This document shows, piece after piece, positions 51,399-60,895 of a stretch of 64,000 bases of DNA. The DNA is taken from positions 3,859,001 to 3,923,000 of the forward strand of contig NC_015556.1 in the NCBI RefSeq assembly GCF_000213805.1, given 5' to 3'. The first letter of the stretch is position 1; the number at the start of each line of letters is the position of its first letter. A program made the position numbers and the translations under genes. A model generated the notes under the pieces. It searched no databases, was not told the DNA's origin, and saw only the letters and a program-made list of their open reading frames with translations. The stretch comes from Pseudomonas fulva 12-X. GTDB taxonomy: Bacteria; Pseudomonadota; Gammaproteobacteria; Pseudomonadales; Pseudomonadaceae.

Positions 51399-51433
51399 AC
51401 GATAAATCGGCGATTGCCCTCTAAACTCCATAA

Positions 51434-51647
51434 CAGGCTGTTGAAAAGCGTAGGCGAGGCAGACAGTGCAAGGCAAAAACAGCCGAAACGTAGCGCAGCG
51501 GAGTAACAGCCGAAGGCTGGCCCGCAGGGCGAACGAAGTGAGTCAAAAGAGCAGTTTACGTGCTGTAAATGAGCATTTTGACTGGGCTCGCAGGCGAGGC
51601 TGTTTTTAACGCAGCAATGGCAACGCAGGTAGTTTTTCAACGGCCTG
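51434..51647 (+). repeat. Palindromic intergenic element, copy C (expanded)
   Basis: A 214-bp element with terminal arms CAGGCTGTTGAAAAGC and GTTTTTCAACGGCCTG. The inner arms are CAAAAACAGCC/GGCTGTTTTT, and the apical hairpin is TTTAC-GTGCT-GTAAA. Relative to copies A and B it carries about 70 extra bases in the left arm. It fills most of the 276-bp gap after the MORN/C13 gene. Confidence 0.8.
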
Positions 51648-51674
51648 ACAATGAATAGCAGTCGAGGATCGACC

Positions 51675-52316
51675 ATGTATCTGACTCCCCAGCACATTCT
51701 TCTGGCAGGCGCTTCGGGCATGACTGGCGAACATCTGCTGGATCGCCTGCTTAACGAACCCACCGTCGAGCGCGTGCTGGCCCCGAGTCGCAAGCCTTTG
51801 GCCGAACACCCCCACCTGGAAAACCCGGTCGGCGAACTGCTCGACCTGCTGCCTGCCCTGGACGGCTCGGTGCACACCGCCTTCTGCTGCCTGGGCAGCA
51901 CCATCAAGCAGGCTGGCTCGCAGGACGCCTTTCGCGCCGTCGATCATGACCTGGTCGTGGCCTTCGCCGCCCGCGCCCGTGAATTGGGAGCGCGGCATCT
52001 GCTGGTGGTCAGCGCCATCGGCGCCGACCCGGGCTCCTCGGTGTTCTACAACCGCACCAAGGGCCAGGCCGAAGAAGCGCTCAAGGCCCAGGGCTGGCCA
52101 CAACTGACCATCGCCCGCCCTTCCCTGCTGCTCGGCCCGCGCAACGAATTCCGCCTTGGCGAGCGACTGGCCGCGCCCTTCCTGCGCTGGCTGCCGGGCA
52201 AGCACCGCGCCATCGACGTCACCGCCCTGGCCCGCGCTCTTTGGCGTTTGGCCCTGGAAGAAGGCGAAGGGCTGCGCATCGTCGAGTCCGACGAGCTGCG
52301 GCGCCTGGGCCGCTAG
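51675..52316 (+). CDS. NAD(P)-binding oxidoreductase (HTATIP2/YwnB-like atypical SDR)
   Basis: A 213-residue protein with an N-terminal Rossmann motif [19 protein letters not shown]. The signature [20 protein letters not shown] and the [21 protein letters not shown] stretch place it with atypical SDRs such as HTATIP2 and nucleoside-diphosphate-sugar epimerase-like proteins. The YxxxK pair is present as YNRTK. Substrate and pathway are not known. The MYLTPQH start has GAGGATCG upstream. Confidence 0.85.
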   Translation: MYLTPQHILLAGASGMTGEHLLDRLLNEPTVERVLAPSRKPLAEHPHLENPVGELLDLLPALDGSVHTAFCCLGSTIKQAGSQDAFRAVDHDLVVAFAARARELGARHLLVVSAIGADPGSSVFYNRTKGQAEEALKAQGWPQLTIARPSLLLGPRNEFRLGERLAAPFLRWLPGKHRAIDVTALARALWRLALEEGEGLRIVESDELRRLGR

Positions 52317-52320
52317 CAAG

Positions 52321-52349
52321 AAAAAGGCGCCTTTCACGGCGCCTTTTTC
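52321..52349. terminator. Bidirectional terminator
   Basis: AAAAAGGCGCC-TTTCA-CGGCGCCTTTTT lies between the convergent oxidoreductase and CitMHS genes. Confidence 0.88.
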
Positions 52350-52351
52350 AT

Positions 52352-53665
52352 TCAGAACAATCCAAGTAGCGCGGCCGCACCGAGCATCAGCAGCGAGAAC
52401 AGCCACATCCACCAGAACGAGTAGCGGATGTGCTGTCCCATCTCCAGCCGAGCCAGACCCAGCGCCAGCCACAGGGCTGGCGAGAAAGGGCTGATGAAGG
52501 TGCCGATGATGTTGCCGATCATCAGCGCGTAGACCACGCTGGCCGCCTCCACGCCGTGGCTTTCGACCACTTCCAGCACCACCGGCAACAGGCCGAAGTA
52601 ATAGGCATCGGTGCTCAGCAGGAACTCCATCGGCAAGCCGAAGAAGCCGAGGATGATATGCAGCTGGCCGACCATGGGCTCAGGCAGCACCTTGACCAGA
52701 TCCTGAGCGATGGAGGTGAGCATGCCGGTGCCGGCGAGAATGCCGAGCATCGAACCGGCGGCCAGAATGATCATGCCCATGCTTAGTGCTGCCGGCGAAT
52801 GGGCGGCCAGCAGCTTCATCTGCAGCTTGCCGTTCGGGTAGTTGATCAGCATGGCCAGGCTCAGGCCGATCATGAACACGTAGCCCGCCGGCAGCACGCC
52901 AGTGAATAGCGACACCAGTACACCGACGAACAGAGCGGCATTGATCCACATACGGCCCGGGCGCTCGAGGGCGCGCTCCTCCTCGCTGAGCGCACCGGGG
53001 TCGCCGATATGATCGCTCTCGCCATCTTCGATCAGCGTGCCGCCGGTTCGCGCGATACGCCGTTGCTCGCGCCAACCCAGCAGGGCTGCCATCGCCACCA
53101 GCAGCACCACGCCAACGCCCTGCACGGCGATCAGTGGGCGCCACAGTTCGGTCACTTCAATGCCGGTGACGGCGGCCGAGCGCCCCAGCGGGCCCGCCCA
53201 GGGCACCATATTGAGAATGCCGGCGCCGATGGCCAGCAGCATCAGCATCAGGTACGGGCTCATGCGCAGCTGCTTGTATAGCGGCAACAGGGCCGGAATG
53301 GTCAGCAGGAAGGTGGTCGCGCCGGCGCCGTCCAGGTGAGCGAGCATGCCGATGATCGCGGTGGCCACCGCCACGGCGATCACGTTGCCGCGGGTCAGTT
53401 TGACCATGAAGCCGATGATCGGCCGGAACAGCCCGGTGTCCTGCATCACCCCGAAAAAGGTGATGGCGAAGACGAACATGGTGGCGATGCTGATGACCCG
53501 GCCGACGCCATCGGTAAAGAACGTCGAGATTTCCGCCGGGCCGAAGCCGGCGCAGAAGGCGCCCAGCAGCGGCACCATGATCAGGGGCAGCACAGGCGAC
53601 ATGCGCCCGCTGAGCAATAGGGCCACCAGGCAAACGATGGTCAACAGGCCAATCAGGGTCAACAA
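52352..53665 (-). CDS. CitMHS family citrate:metal/proton symporter
   Basis: A 437-residue membrane protein of the CitMHS (TC 2.A.11) family with about 11-12 helices. It begins MLTLIGLLTIVCLVALLLSG. Characteristic stretches are HLDGAGATTFLLTIPALLPL, NMVPWAGPLGRSAAVTGIEV, FGLPMEFLLSTDAYYFGLLP and GTFISPFSPALWLALGLARL. Bacillus CitM and CitH import metal-citrate complexes. The substrate here is inferred from the family. No two-component or regulator gene is adjacent. Confidence 0.9.
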   Translation of the reverse strand: MLTLIGLLTIVCLVALLLSGRMSPVLPLIMVPLLGAFCAGFGPAEISTFFTDGVGRVISIATMFVFAITFFGVMQDTGLFRPIIGFMVKLTRGNVIAVAVATAIIGMLAHLDGAGATTFLLTIPALLPLYKQLRMSPYLMLMLLAIGAGILNMVPWAGPLGRSAAVTGIEVTELWRPLIAVQGVGVVLLVAMAALLGWREQRRIARTGGTLIEDGESDHIGDPGALSEEERALERPGRMWINAALFVGVLVSLFTGVLPAGYVFMIGLSLAMLINYPNGKLQMKLLAAHSPAALSMGMIILAAGSMLGILAGTGMLTSIAQDLVKVLPEPMVGQLHIILGFFGLPMEFLLSTDAYYFGLLPVVLEVVESHGVEAASVVYALMIGNIIGTFISPFSPALWLALGLARLEMGQHIRYSFWWMWLFSLLMLGAAALLGLF

Positions 53666-53862
53666 ACCGAGCTCTCCTCTTTTTCTTGTTCAGTCGCCAT
53701 TCGAGCGACAGGAGGCGCGGACTCTAGAAAGCCAACCTTTCACGAACCTTTATGATCGGCATCGCTAAGCCCATGATTTGTCAGTGAATATGTAGTAATG
53801 CAAGGTAACAGTTGCGCACCCTTGCTAAGCTGACGGGCCTTGCCAACTAGCGGAGTTTCGTC

Positions 53863-54549
53863 ATGCCTTCGAACAGAACTGCCTTGATCATCGGCGCCTC
53901 GCGCGGCATCGGCCTTGGTCTGGTGCGCCAGCTGCACGCAGACGGCTGGCAGGTGACCGCCACCGTGCGCAGCCCGGCGCGAGCCACCGATCTGCAGGCG
54001 TTGAACGGTGTGCAGATCGAATCACTGGATATCGATGACGGCGCTGCCCTGGATGCCCTGGCGCAACGCCTGCAGGGCCAGACCTTCGACCTGCTGTTCA
54101 TCAACGCCGGCATTATCGGCCCCAGCCATCAGTCGGCTGCGCAAGCCACCCAGGAGGAGCTCGGTCAGCTGTTCATGACCAACGTCACGGCGCCGATTCG
54201 TCTCGCCGAGCGTCTGGTCGGCCAGGTGCGCCCGCAGACCGGCGTACTGGCGTTCATGAGTTCGTGGCTGGGCAGCGTGGCCAACCCGGAAGGCAACAAC
54301 CTGGCGCTGTACAAGGCCAGCAAGGCGGCGCTCAATTCACTGACCAACAGCTTCGTCTGCGAATTGCCCGAGCCGCGCCCGACCGTTTTGTCGCTGCATC
54401 CGGGCTGGGTAAAGACCGATATGGGCGGCGAAGGCGCCATGGTCGAAGTGGCCGACAGCTGTCGCGGCTTGATCGCCCAGGTCGAGCGCTTCGCCGGCCA
54501 GGGCGGCCATCACTTCGTCGACTACCTGGGCCAGAAGATCGATTGGTAG
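53863..54549 (+). CDS. Short-chain dehydrogenase/reductase
   Basis: A 228-residue SDR. The cofactor motif is ALIIGASRGIGLGLVRQLHA. The DLLFINAGI stretch and the catalytic tetrad are visible: Ser in GVLAFMSSWLGSVANPEG, and Tyr/Lys in ALYKASKAALNSL. It resembles the sniffer/CsgA-type group of atypical SDRs. The substrate is not known. ATG at 53863 with GGAG upstream. Confidence 0.93.
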   Translation: MPSNRTALIIGASRGIGLGLVRQLHADGWQVTATVRSPARATDLQALNGVQIESLDIDDGAALDALAQRLQGQTFDLLFINAGIIGPSHQSAAQATQEELGQLFMTNVTAPIRLAERLVGQVRPQTGVLAFMSSWLGSVANPEGNNLALYKASKAALNSLTNSFVCELPEPRPTVLSLHPGWVKTDMGGEGAMVEVADSCRGLIAQVERFAGQGGHHFVDYLGQKIDW

Positions 54550-54579
54550 TACGGTGATGGGCTGGCGCCCATCCTACGA

Positions 54580-54622
54580 GTGTGGGAGAGCCCAATTCGC
54601 GGGCATTGCCCGCTCCCACACA
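54580..54622. repeat. REP element
   Basis: GTGTGGGAGAGCCCAATTCGCGGGCATTGCCCGCTCCCACAC: a long palindrome containing CGCGGGCATTGCCCGCTCCCACA, the standard Pseudomonas REP shape, just after the SDR gene. Confidence 0.8.
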
Positions 54623-54655
54623 GCTGAGCGCCGGACCGTGAGACGGGCGCAGTTT

Positions 54656-54731
54656 GTAGGGTGGACGACGCTTCACCCGTCCACCGCAGTGAGATCGCAA
54701 TGGTGGACAAAAAAAGCATTGTCCACCCTAC
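54656..54731. repeat. GTAGGGTGGAC palindromic repeat, unit 2
   Basis: GTAGGGTGGACGACGCTTCA and GCATTGTCCACCCTAC form outer complementary ends, with a second inner CCGTCCACCG/TGGTGGAC pair. It belongs to the same family as 31696-31783. Confidence 0.8.
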
Positions 54732-54785
54732 GCAGTGACCGGCAGCTTCTGCCTTTCATGCCCACCAGAGAGCGTGAATTGGCTG

Positions 54786-55886
54786 TTACAAACCCAGCAT
54801 CGCCAACATGATAAAGGTGGCGAACAGCACGAAGTGAGTCATGCCCTCGATGGCATTGGTCTCGCCGTCGTTGAGGTTGATGGCGCAGACGATCAGGGTG
54901 ATGAACACCATCACCGTCTGCACCGGCGTCATCGCCATCTGGAACGGCTGCCCACTGTACAGCGCCATGGCTTCCATCACCGGCACGGTGAGAATCACCG
55001 TCGACAGCGACGCACCCAGGGCAATGTTGACCACCGACTGCATGCGGTTGGCCAGCGCCGCCCGCAGGGCGGTGAGAATCTCCGGCGCGGCGGATATGCC
55101 AGCCACCACGATGGCAGTCAGCACGGGCGGCGCGCCGGTACCTTCAAGGCCGACATCCAGCGCCAGGGACATCACCTCGGCGAGCACGCCAATGACGATC
55201 ACCCCGAACACCAGCACGCCGATCGACCAGGCCACGTTGACCTCCGAGCCCTGCTCGCCGTGGCCATGCCCGTCGCCGCCGCGGTGCTTCTTCTCCGGGT
55301 AGCTGTAACTGAAGAAGTAGCTGTGCGGGCCGACCTGCATACGCAGGAACACTGCGTAGAGCACCAGCATGGCGCCGATGGTGAACATCGAATACGCCTT
55401 CCAGTCCGACTCGGGAATGAACTCGGGCACCACCATGGAAATGCCCATGGCAGTGAGGATCATCACGCTGTAGCTGCGCGCCGAATCGTCGTTGTAGGGC
55501 TGCTCGCCGTGCTTGAGGCCGCCCATCAGCGCGGCCAGGCCGAGAATGCCGTTGATGTCGAGCATCACCGCCGAGTAGATGGTGTCGCGCACCAGAGTCG
55601 GCGACGCCTGGTTGCTCATCATGATCGCCAGGATCACCACTTCGACCAGCACCGCCGACAGGGTGAGGATCATGGTGCCGTAGGGGTCGCCGACCCGCTC
55701 GGCCAGTTGCTCGGCATGATGGGCGACGCGCAACGAGGCGCAGACGATGGCGGCGATCAGCGCCACGGCGCCGGCCAGGGCGATGACCTGGCCATGGCCG
55801 AGCAGCGCGTGCTCCATCGGCAGGGCGATCAGGGCGGCGAGCACGGCCAGCAGCAGCCAGTATTCCTGCTTGATGGCATTGAGCAT
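54786..55886 (-). CDS. chaA: ChaA-type calcium/sodium:proton antiporter
   Basis: A 366-residue cation:proton exchanger with about 11 helices. It begins MLNAIKQEYWLLLAVLAALI. The two alpha-repeat motifs are seen as ERVGDPYGTMILTLSAVLVE and GISAAPEILTALRAALANRM. A His-rich cytoplasmic loop KKHRGGDGHGHGEQG splits the halves. E. coli ChaA exchanges Ca2+, Na+ or K+ for H+. The MLNAIKQ start gives the expected length. Confidence 0.92.
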   Translation of the reverse strand: MLNAIKQEYWLLLAVLAALIALPMEHALLGHGQVIALAGAVALIAAIVCASLRVAHHAEQLAERVGDPYGTMILTLSAVLVEVVILAIMMSNQASPTLVRDTIYSAVMLDINGILGLAALMGGLKHGEQPYNDDSARSYSVMILTAMGISMVVPEFIPESDWKAYSMFTIGAMLVLYAVFLRMQVGPHSYFFSYSYPEKKHRGGDGHGHGEQGSEVNVAWSIGVLVFGVIVIGVLAEVMSLALDVGLEGTGAPPVLTAIVVAGISAAPEILTALRAALANRMQSVVNIALGASLSTVILTVPVMEAMALYSGQPFQMAMTPVQTVMVFITLIVCAINLNDGETNAIEGMTHFVLFATFIMLAMLGL

Positions 55887-56040
55887 GGGGTGATTCCTTT
55901 CTATGGGTCTGTGACGGCGGACGATCCTGCTCCGACTGCAACATTCTGTAAATGATTCAACCCAACTACCGCTCGCAAGGCCGATGCCGCACGAGCGGCC
56001 CCAGGCAGGTAAACTCCGCGCCACGTTTTCAAGCTGATGA

Positions 56041-56997
<957 letters not shown>

Positions 56998-57004
56998 AAC
57001 ATCG

Positions 57005-57075
57005 GTAGCCCGGCGTTTAGCGAAGCGATACCCGGGGCGGCAGATTTCTGGGTATCGCTGCGCCAACCTAGGCTA
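57005..57075. repeat. REP-like unit, GTAGCC...GGTATCGCTGCG type
   Basis: GTAGCCCGGCGTTTAGCGAAGCGATACCCGGG pairs across a short centre with CTGGGTATCGCTGCGCCAACCTAGGCTAC. A single unit of the same family lies at 62610-62637. Confidence 0.75.
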
Positions 57076-57129
57076 CGGGGTGCCGTTCAACCCTGTGCTT
57101 TTCTGGTGCTTTCTTGCACGGAACGCTAA

Positions 57130-57360
57130 GGCAACGCCAATTGCCCCTTCAGGAAGCCGAGTGGAACCGTTGTGTAGAGGGTTGAGCGACATGGATGTCG
57201 CGAGAGCCGCGATGGGCCAAGGATGGCCCTTCGCGGCGGGCCCTCGGAGTGACGATGGAACGAGGGAACCCCGGCGAAGCCGGGGCTGGATGTCGGGGCT
57301 AGACCTTTTGGTTCCTTTTGGGGCAATGCCAAAAGGAACCCGCTCGTCAGAGCGGAACCG
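57130..57360. repeat. Stacked-palindrome dispersed element
   Basis: About 230 bp made of successive palindromes: ACATGGATGT, GGGCCAAGGATGGCCC, CCCCGGCGAAGCCGGGG, and TTTTGGTTCCTTTTGG...CCAAAAGGAAC. From memory the sequence type recurs in many Pseudomonas intergenic regions and is often miscalled as a small protein gene on the minus strand. Confidence 0.6.
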
Positions 57361-57397
57361 GACGCATCAACGACACGATAATTCTGGTCAGCTGCGG

Positions 57398-57425
57398 TGG
57401 ACAGATGAGGCGCCGCCCACCCTAC
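57398..57425. repeat. GTAGGGTGG repeat, partial unit 3
   Basis: GCGGTGGACAGATG...CGCCCACCCTAC retains one outer end of the unit and a degenerate inner pair. Confidence 0.55.
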
Positions 57426-57440
57426 GAGCGCGGTTGAGCG

Positions 57441-57920
57441 TCAATGCCCCTTGTGCTCGTGCCCACCTTCCGCCGCCGGCTCATCCTTCTGCACCGCCAC
57501 TTCGACCGTCACCGGCCCGGCCTTTTCGAAGGTCAGGGTCATCGGGAAGCGATCACCGGCCTGGGCCTGCTGCTTCAGGTTGAACAGCATCACGTGATAG
57601 CCCATGGGCGCGAACTTCACTTCGCCGCCAGCCGGAATCACCACGTTCTGCACCTGTTGCATTTTCATCATGCCGTTCACGTGGGCGTGCTCGTGAATCT
57701 CCGCCTTGCCGGCAACCGGCGTTTCGACGGTGAGCAGACGGTCATCGGCATCGCCCTTGTTGTGCACCACGAAATAGGCAGCAGCGGTCGGCGCCACCGG
57801 CGGCATTTCACGCGACCAGGGGTGATCGATATGCAGTTGGCCCACGTCGTACTCGTGAGCATTGGCCAGCAGACTTGTGGCGAGCAGTGCAGCGGTCAGA
57901 GCCAGTTTCTTCAGGGTCAT
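57441..57920 (-). CDS. Periplasmic copper chaperone PCu(A)C
   Basis: A 159-residue exported protein of the PCu(A)C family, which delivers Cu(I) to the CuA or CuB sites of terminal oxidases. The signal peptide is MTLKKLALTAALLATSLLANA. The metal ligand region has AEIHEHAHVNGMMKMQQVQN and APMGYHVMLFNLKQ, fitting the H(M)x...HxM motif. The C terminus EGGHEHKGH is His-rich. It sits downstream of a PepSY membrane protein and a DUF2946 protein, a common copper-related grouping. Confidence 0.93.
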   Translation of the reverse strand: MTLKKLALTAALLATSLLANAHEYDVGQLHIDHPWSREMPPVAPTAAAYFVVHNKGDADDRLLTVETPVAGKAEIHEHAHVNGMMKMQQVQNVVIPAGGEVKFAPMGYHVMLFNLKQQAQAGDRFPMTLTFEKAGPVTVEVAVQKDEPAAEGGHEHKGH

Positions 57921-57974
57921 GGTGTTTCTCCTTCAAACGAATTCGGTTCGGCCGCCACGAGGCGGCCGACAGGT

Positions 57975-59342
57975 TCAGGCCAGGCGCCGCGCGCCGAGGC
58001 GTGACAGCAGCAGAAAATCCAGCGCCCAGATCGCCAGCAGCGAGGCGCCGACCAACGGGAACAGCGCACCGAGGCCGATCATGATCGCCACGCCGACCTT
58101 CCAGCGCGGCAGATCATGGCGCAGCGGCGGCACGCCCAGGCCGCCGGCGGGGCGGCGTTTCCACCACATGATCAGGCCGCTGACCGAGCTGAGCAGAATC
58201 ATCAAACACACGAACAGAATGAACAGTTGATGCGGCAGGCCATAGAGCTTGCCCATGTGCAGCATCACGCCACTTTCCACCGCGCGGGCCGCCAGGCCGT
58301 AATCTGCCCAGCGCACGTCCGCCAGCACGGCGCCGCTGTACTGGTCGACATGCAGGGTGGCGTCGTTGCGCGGGTCATCGGCGAACACAGAGATGGTATA
58401 GACGCCGGTCGGCGTGGTCGGGAAGCTGATGCTGTAACCCGGATGCACGCCGCGCTCGCTGGCGATATCAACCACCTGCTGCAGGCCCACGGTCGGGTTG
58501 GCGGTGGACGCCGGGGTGGCGCCGCCGTTGTGCGCCGCATGGGGGTCAGACTCGGGCAGCGGGGTGTTTTCCAGCGCCCAGGGCACGGTCTGCTTGTGGC
58601 TCAGGTTGAGCTCGCCAGCCTGGCGATCCGAGGTCGGCACCTGATCCCACATGGCGGCCGGAAACTGGTTCCAGGCGCCAGCGAACTGCTTACCCCAGAA
58701 GCCGGTCCAGGTCATGCCGGTAAGCAGCATGAACAGCAGCAACAAGGCGCCCCAGAAGCCGGTGACCGCGTGCAGATCACGCCAGAACAAGCGGCCACGA
58801 GCCGTCAGCCGCGGCCACAGCACCCCTGCGCCGGCGCCGCGCCCACGCGGCCACCACAGGTACAGCCCGGAGACCACCAGCACCACGCCCCAGCCAGCGG
58901 CCAGCTCGATCAGCCGGTCGCCTGGCGTGCCGATCAGCAGATCTGCGTGTACCGAACGAGCCAGGGCCTGCAGGTTGTTCTGCGCATCCTGGGTGCCGAG
59001 GATGGCGCCCTGATAAGGGTCGATGAACACGTTGCGGGTGCGCTCGCCGACCTTCACCACGAACTGGGCGCTGTGGTCGGCGTCCACCGGAGGCAGGTAT
59101 TTGCCAATGCTGCCCTGAGGGTAAACGGCCTGCACGCGGGCGAGCATCTCGTCAGCGGTCAGCTGTTGCCCCGAAGGTTCGACCTGCAGCAGATCGGCGT
59201 ACATCAACTGGTCGAGCTGCGGCTTGAACAGATAAATGATGCCGGTCAGCGACAGCATGATCATGAATGGAATGACGAACAGCCCGGCATAGAAGTGCCA
59301 GCGCCAGGCGAGGTTATAGAACGACGGTGTCGCGTTTTTCAT
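57975..59342 (-). CDS. PepSY-associated TM domain protein
   Basis: A 455-residue inner-membrane protein of the PepSY-TM (PiuB-like) family. It begins MKNATPSFYNLAWRWHFYAG. Four main membrane segments are present (LFVIPFMIMLSLTGIIYLF, GWGVVLVVSGLYLWW, FWGALLLLFMLLTGMTW, LFILFVCLMILLSSVSGLIM), plus two C-terminal ones. PepSY domains lie between them. A short His-containing stretch PESDPHAAHNGG occurs in the periplasmic loop. Such proteins are linked to iron or copper reduction and transport; the substrate is not shown. An ATG 21 bases upstream is possible. Confidence 0.9.
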   Translation of the reverse strand: MKNATPSFYNLAWRWHFYAGLFVIPFMIMLSLTGIIYLFKPQLDQLMYADLLQVEPSGQQLTADEMLARVQAVYPQGSIGKYLPPVDADHSAQFVVKVGERTRNVFIDPYQGAILGTQDAQNNLQALARSVHADLLIGTPGDRLIELAAGWGVVLVVSGLYLWWPRGRGAGAGVLWPRLTARGRLFWRDLHAVTGFWGALLLLFMLLTGMTWTGFWGKQFAGAWNQFPAAMWDQVPTSDRQAGELNLSHKQTVPWALENTPLPESDPHAAHNGGATPASTANPTVGLQQVVDIASERGVHPGYSISFPTTPTGVYTISVFADDPRNDATLHVDQYSGAVLADVRWADYGLAARAVESGVMLHMGKLYGLPHQLFILFVCLMILLSSVSGLIMWWKRRPAGGLGVPPLRHDLPRWKVGVAIMIGLGALFPLVGASLLAIWALDFLLLSRLGARRLA

Positions 59343-59413
59343 GTGAAGCCCGATCGGATGCATAAGCGAACTGCCCACGGCGACAAGCGCAGCAGGCAAC
59401 GACAATCAGCGAA

Positions 59414-59809
59414 TCAGGCGATCAGGGGCGAAGCGCGAGGGTTGGCCGAAGGCCAGAGATAACGGACAGCGCCGCCGGGGTCGGCGCTGGGACGCGGAGT
59501 GATCGGGCGCTGCCGCGGCAGCAGGCCGAGCAAACCGAAGAAGGCGGCCAGCGCCAGGGCCACGAAGGTGGAGCACAGCAGACAGCCGCTGCCCATCTGC
59601 GGCATCGGCATGCTAGAGCCGGCAACGCCCGTGTCCATGGCGGCGCCGTGGCCCGCGCCGGCATCCAACCCGCAGTAACCGCCGTCCAGGCCGCTGAGCT
59701 GCAGGCCGGTCATCTGCCCGTGGCTCACCGCACAGGCGAGCGCACTGAACAGGACGCTGAAATACAGCACCCAGGCGAGCAACGAGCGATTGGAGCGGGA
59801 CAGGTTCAT
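59414..59809 (-). CDS. DUF2946 family protein
   Basis: A 131-residue protein with one N-terminal membrane or signal segment (LLAWVLYFSVLFSALACAVS). A Gly/Met/His-rich middle follows (GAGHGAAMDTGVAGSSMPMP), then a conserved GCLLC motif and a second hydrophobic segment. The Met/His/Cys content fits metal, probably copper, binding. DUF2946 genes commonly sit beside PCu(A)C and TonB-dependent copper receptor genes. It lies 71 bp before the PepSY gene on the same strand. Function is unproven. Confidence 0.82.
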   Translation of the reverse strand: MNLSRSNRSLLAWVLYFSVLFSALACAVSHGQMTGLQLSGLDGGYCGLDAGAGHGAAMDTGVAGSSMPMPQMGSGCLLCSTFVALALAAFFGLLGLLPRQRPITPRPSADPGGAVRYLWPSANPRASPLIA

Positions 59810-59867
59810 GGCAGGCGATTTTAGGGGCAGCGGCGGCAAACAGGCTGTGGTGGATTGCCGCAGCAGC

Positions 59868-60785
59868 TTAGCGGCGCCATGGCGCCTGTGCCAGCAACTC
59901 GGCGCAACGGGCCTGCACGAACTCGCGCAGCAGGTGCACCGGTTTGCTCAACTGCTCGCGGTGGGTGCAGATCAGGTTGAGCGGCGTCGGCTCGCCGAGC
60001 ATCTCCGGTAGCAGTACCTTCAGCCGCCCAGTGTGCACGTCGCCAGCCACGTCCAGCCAGGATTTGTAGACCACGCCGGCGCCCGCCACCGCCCAGCGCC
60101 GTACCACGTCGGCGTCATCGCTGAGGCGGTCTCCGGCCACCTGCAGGCTGTGCGCCCGCTCGCCGTCGTGAAAGCGCCAGCGCTCGTAGGCGCGGCCGCC
60201 GAGCATGTAAATCAGGCAGTTGTGCTGGCGCAGATCGGCGATCTGCCGCGGCTCGCCATGACGTTGCAGATAGGCCGGTGCGGCGCACAGCACCCGGCGG
60301 TTGCCCGCCGCCACCGGCAGCGCCACCAGGCTCGAGTCCTCCGGCTCGCCGTAGCGCAGGGCGATGTCGACGGGCTCGCGAAACAGATCGGTGACCCGGT
60401 CACCAAGCAGCAGGCGCAATTGCACCTGGGGATGGGTCTGCATGAAGGTATCGAGCCAGGGCAGCAGCGTGTTGCGGCCGAAGTCCGAGGGCGCCGCGAG
60501 CTGCAGCGGCCCGCTGATCGCCGACTTGCTGCCGGCCAGCTGCTGACGCCCCGCTTCCAGGCTCTGCAGCGCCTGGCGAGCGTGCAGCAGAAAGGCCTCG
60601 CCGTCGGCGGTCAGTCGCAAGCTGCGGGTCGAGCGCACGAACAGGCGCGCCTGCAACTGCTGCTCCAGGCGCTTGAGGCCGGCGCTGGCCACGGCCGGCG
60701 ATATGTCCAGCTGGCGCGCGGCCGCCGACAGGCTGCCCTCCCCGGCAATGCGCACGAACAGTTGCAGGTCATCGAAACGCAGCAT
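59868..60785 (-). CDS. LysR family transcriptional regulator
   Basis: A 305-residue LysR regulator. The helix-turn-helix is in LQLFVRIAGEGSLSAAARQL and DISPAVASAGLKRLEQQLQA. The effector domain begins at ISGPLQLAAPSDFGRNTLLP. It is divergent from a zinc-type dehydrogenase gene and a TTCAA/TTGAA palindrome (60796-60812) lies 10 bases upstream, so it probably controls that gene and itself. ATG 60785 is preferred over one nine bases upstream. Confidence 0.92.
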   Translation of the reverse strand: MLRFDDLQLFVRIAGEGSLSAAARQLDISPAVASAGLKRLEQQLQARLFVRSTRSLRLTADGEAFLLHARQALQSLEAGRQQLAGSKSAISGPLQLAAPSDFGRNTLLPWLDTFMQTHPQVQLRLLLGDRVTDLFREPVDIALRYGEPEDSSLVALPVAAGNRRVLCAAPAYLQRHGEPRQIADLRQHNCLIYMLGGRAYERWRFHDGERAHSLQVAGDRLSDDADVVRRWAVAGAGVVYKSWLDVAGDVHTGRLKVLLPEMLGEPTPLNLICTHREQLSKPVHLLREFVQARCAELLAQAPWRR

Positions 60786-60795
60786 GGCGATCATC

Positions 60796-60812
60796 TTCAA
60801 AAAAATATTGAA
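60796..60812. promoter_or_regulatory. Probable LysR operator TTCAA-N7-TTGAA
   Basis: A perfect 5-bp inverted repeat with an AT-rich 7-base centre lies between the divergent LysR and dehydrogenase genes and contains T-N11-A. It overlaps where the LysR gene's own promoter should be. Confidence 0.55.
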
Positions 60813-60895
60813 AGAGACTCTAGCTGCCTATGGTTTTTCCTGGCAATGGATTGGCGCAAGCTGCCTCCCATCTCACATCCCATACAGGACGCCCC

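Larger units (their letters stand above)
56998..57440. other. Long repeat-filled intergenic region
   Basis: The 443-bp gap between the convergent adenine deaminase and copper chaperone genes has no convincing gene. It contains a REP-like unit (57005-57075), a stacked-palindrome element (57130-57360), and a partial GTAGGGTGG unit (57398-57425). Confidence 0.75.

Noticed and set aside
54554..54811. Plus-strand frame after the SDR gene
   Set aside because: It crosses a REP and a GTAGGGTGGAC palindrome and has no recognisable domain or ribosome site.
57126..57332. Small minus-strand frame resembling a hypothetical protein
   Set aside because: It lies in a palindromic dispersed repeat, so it is more likely repeat-derived than a gene.
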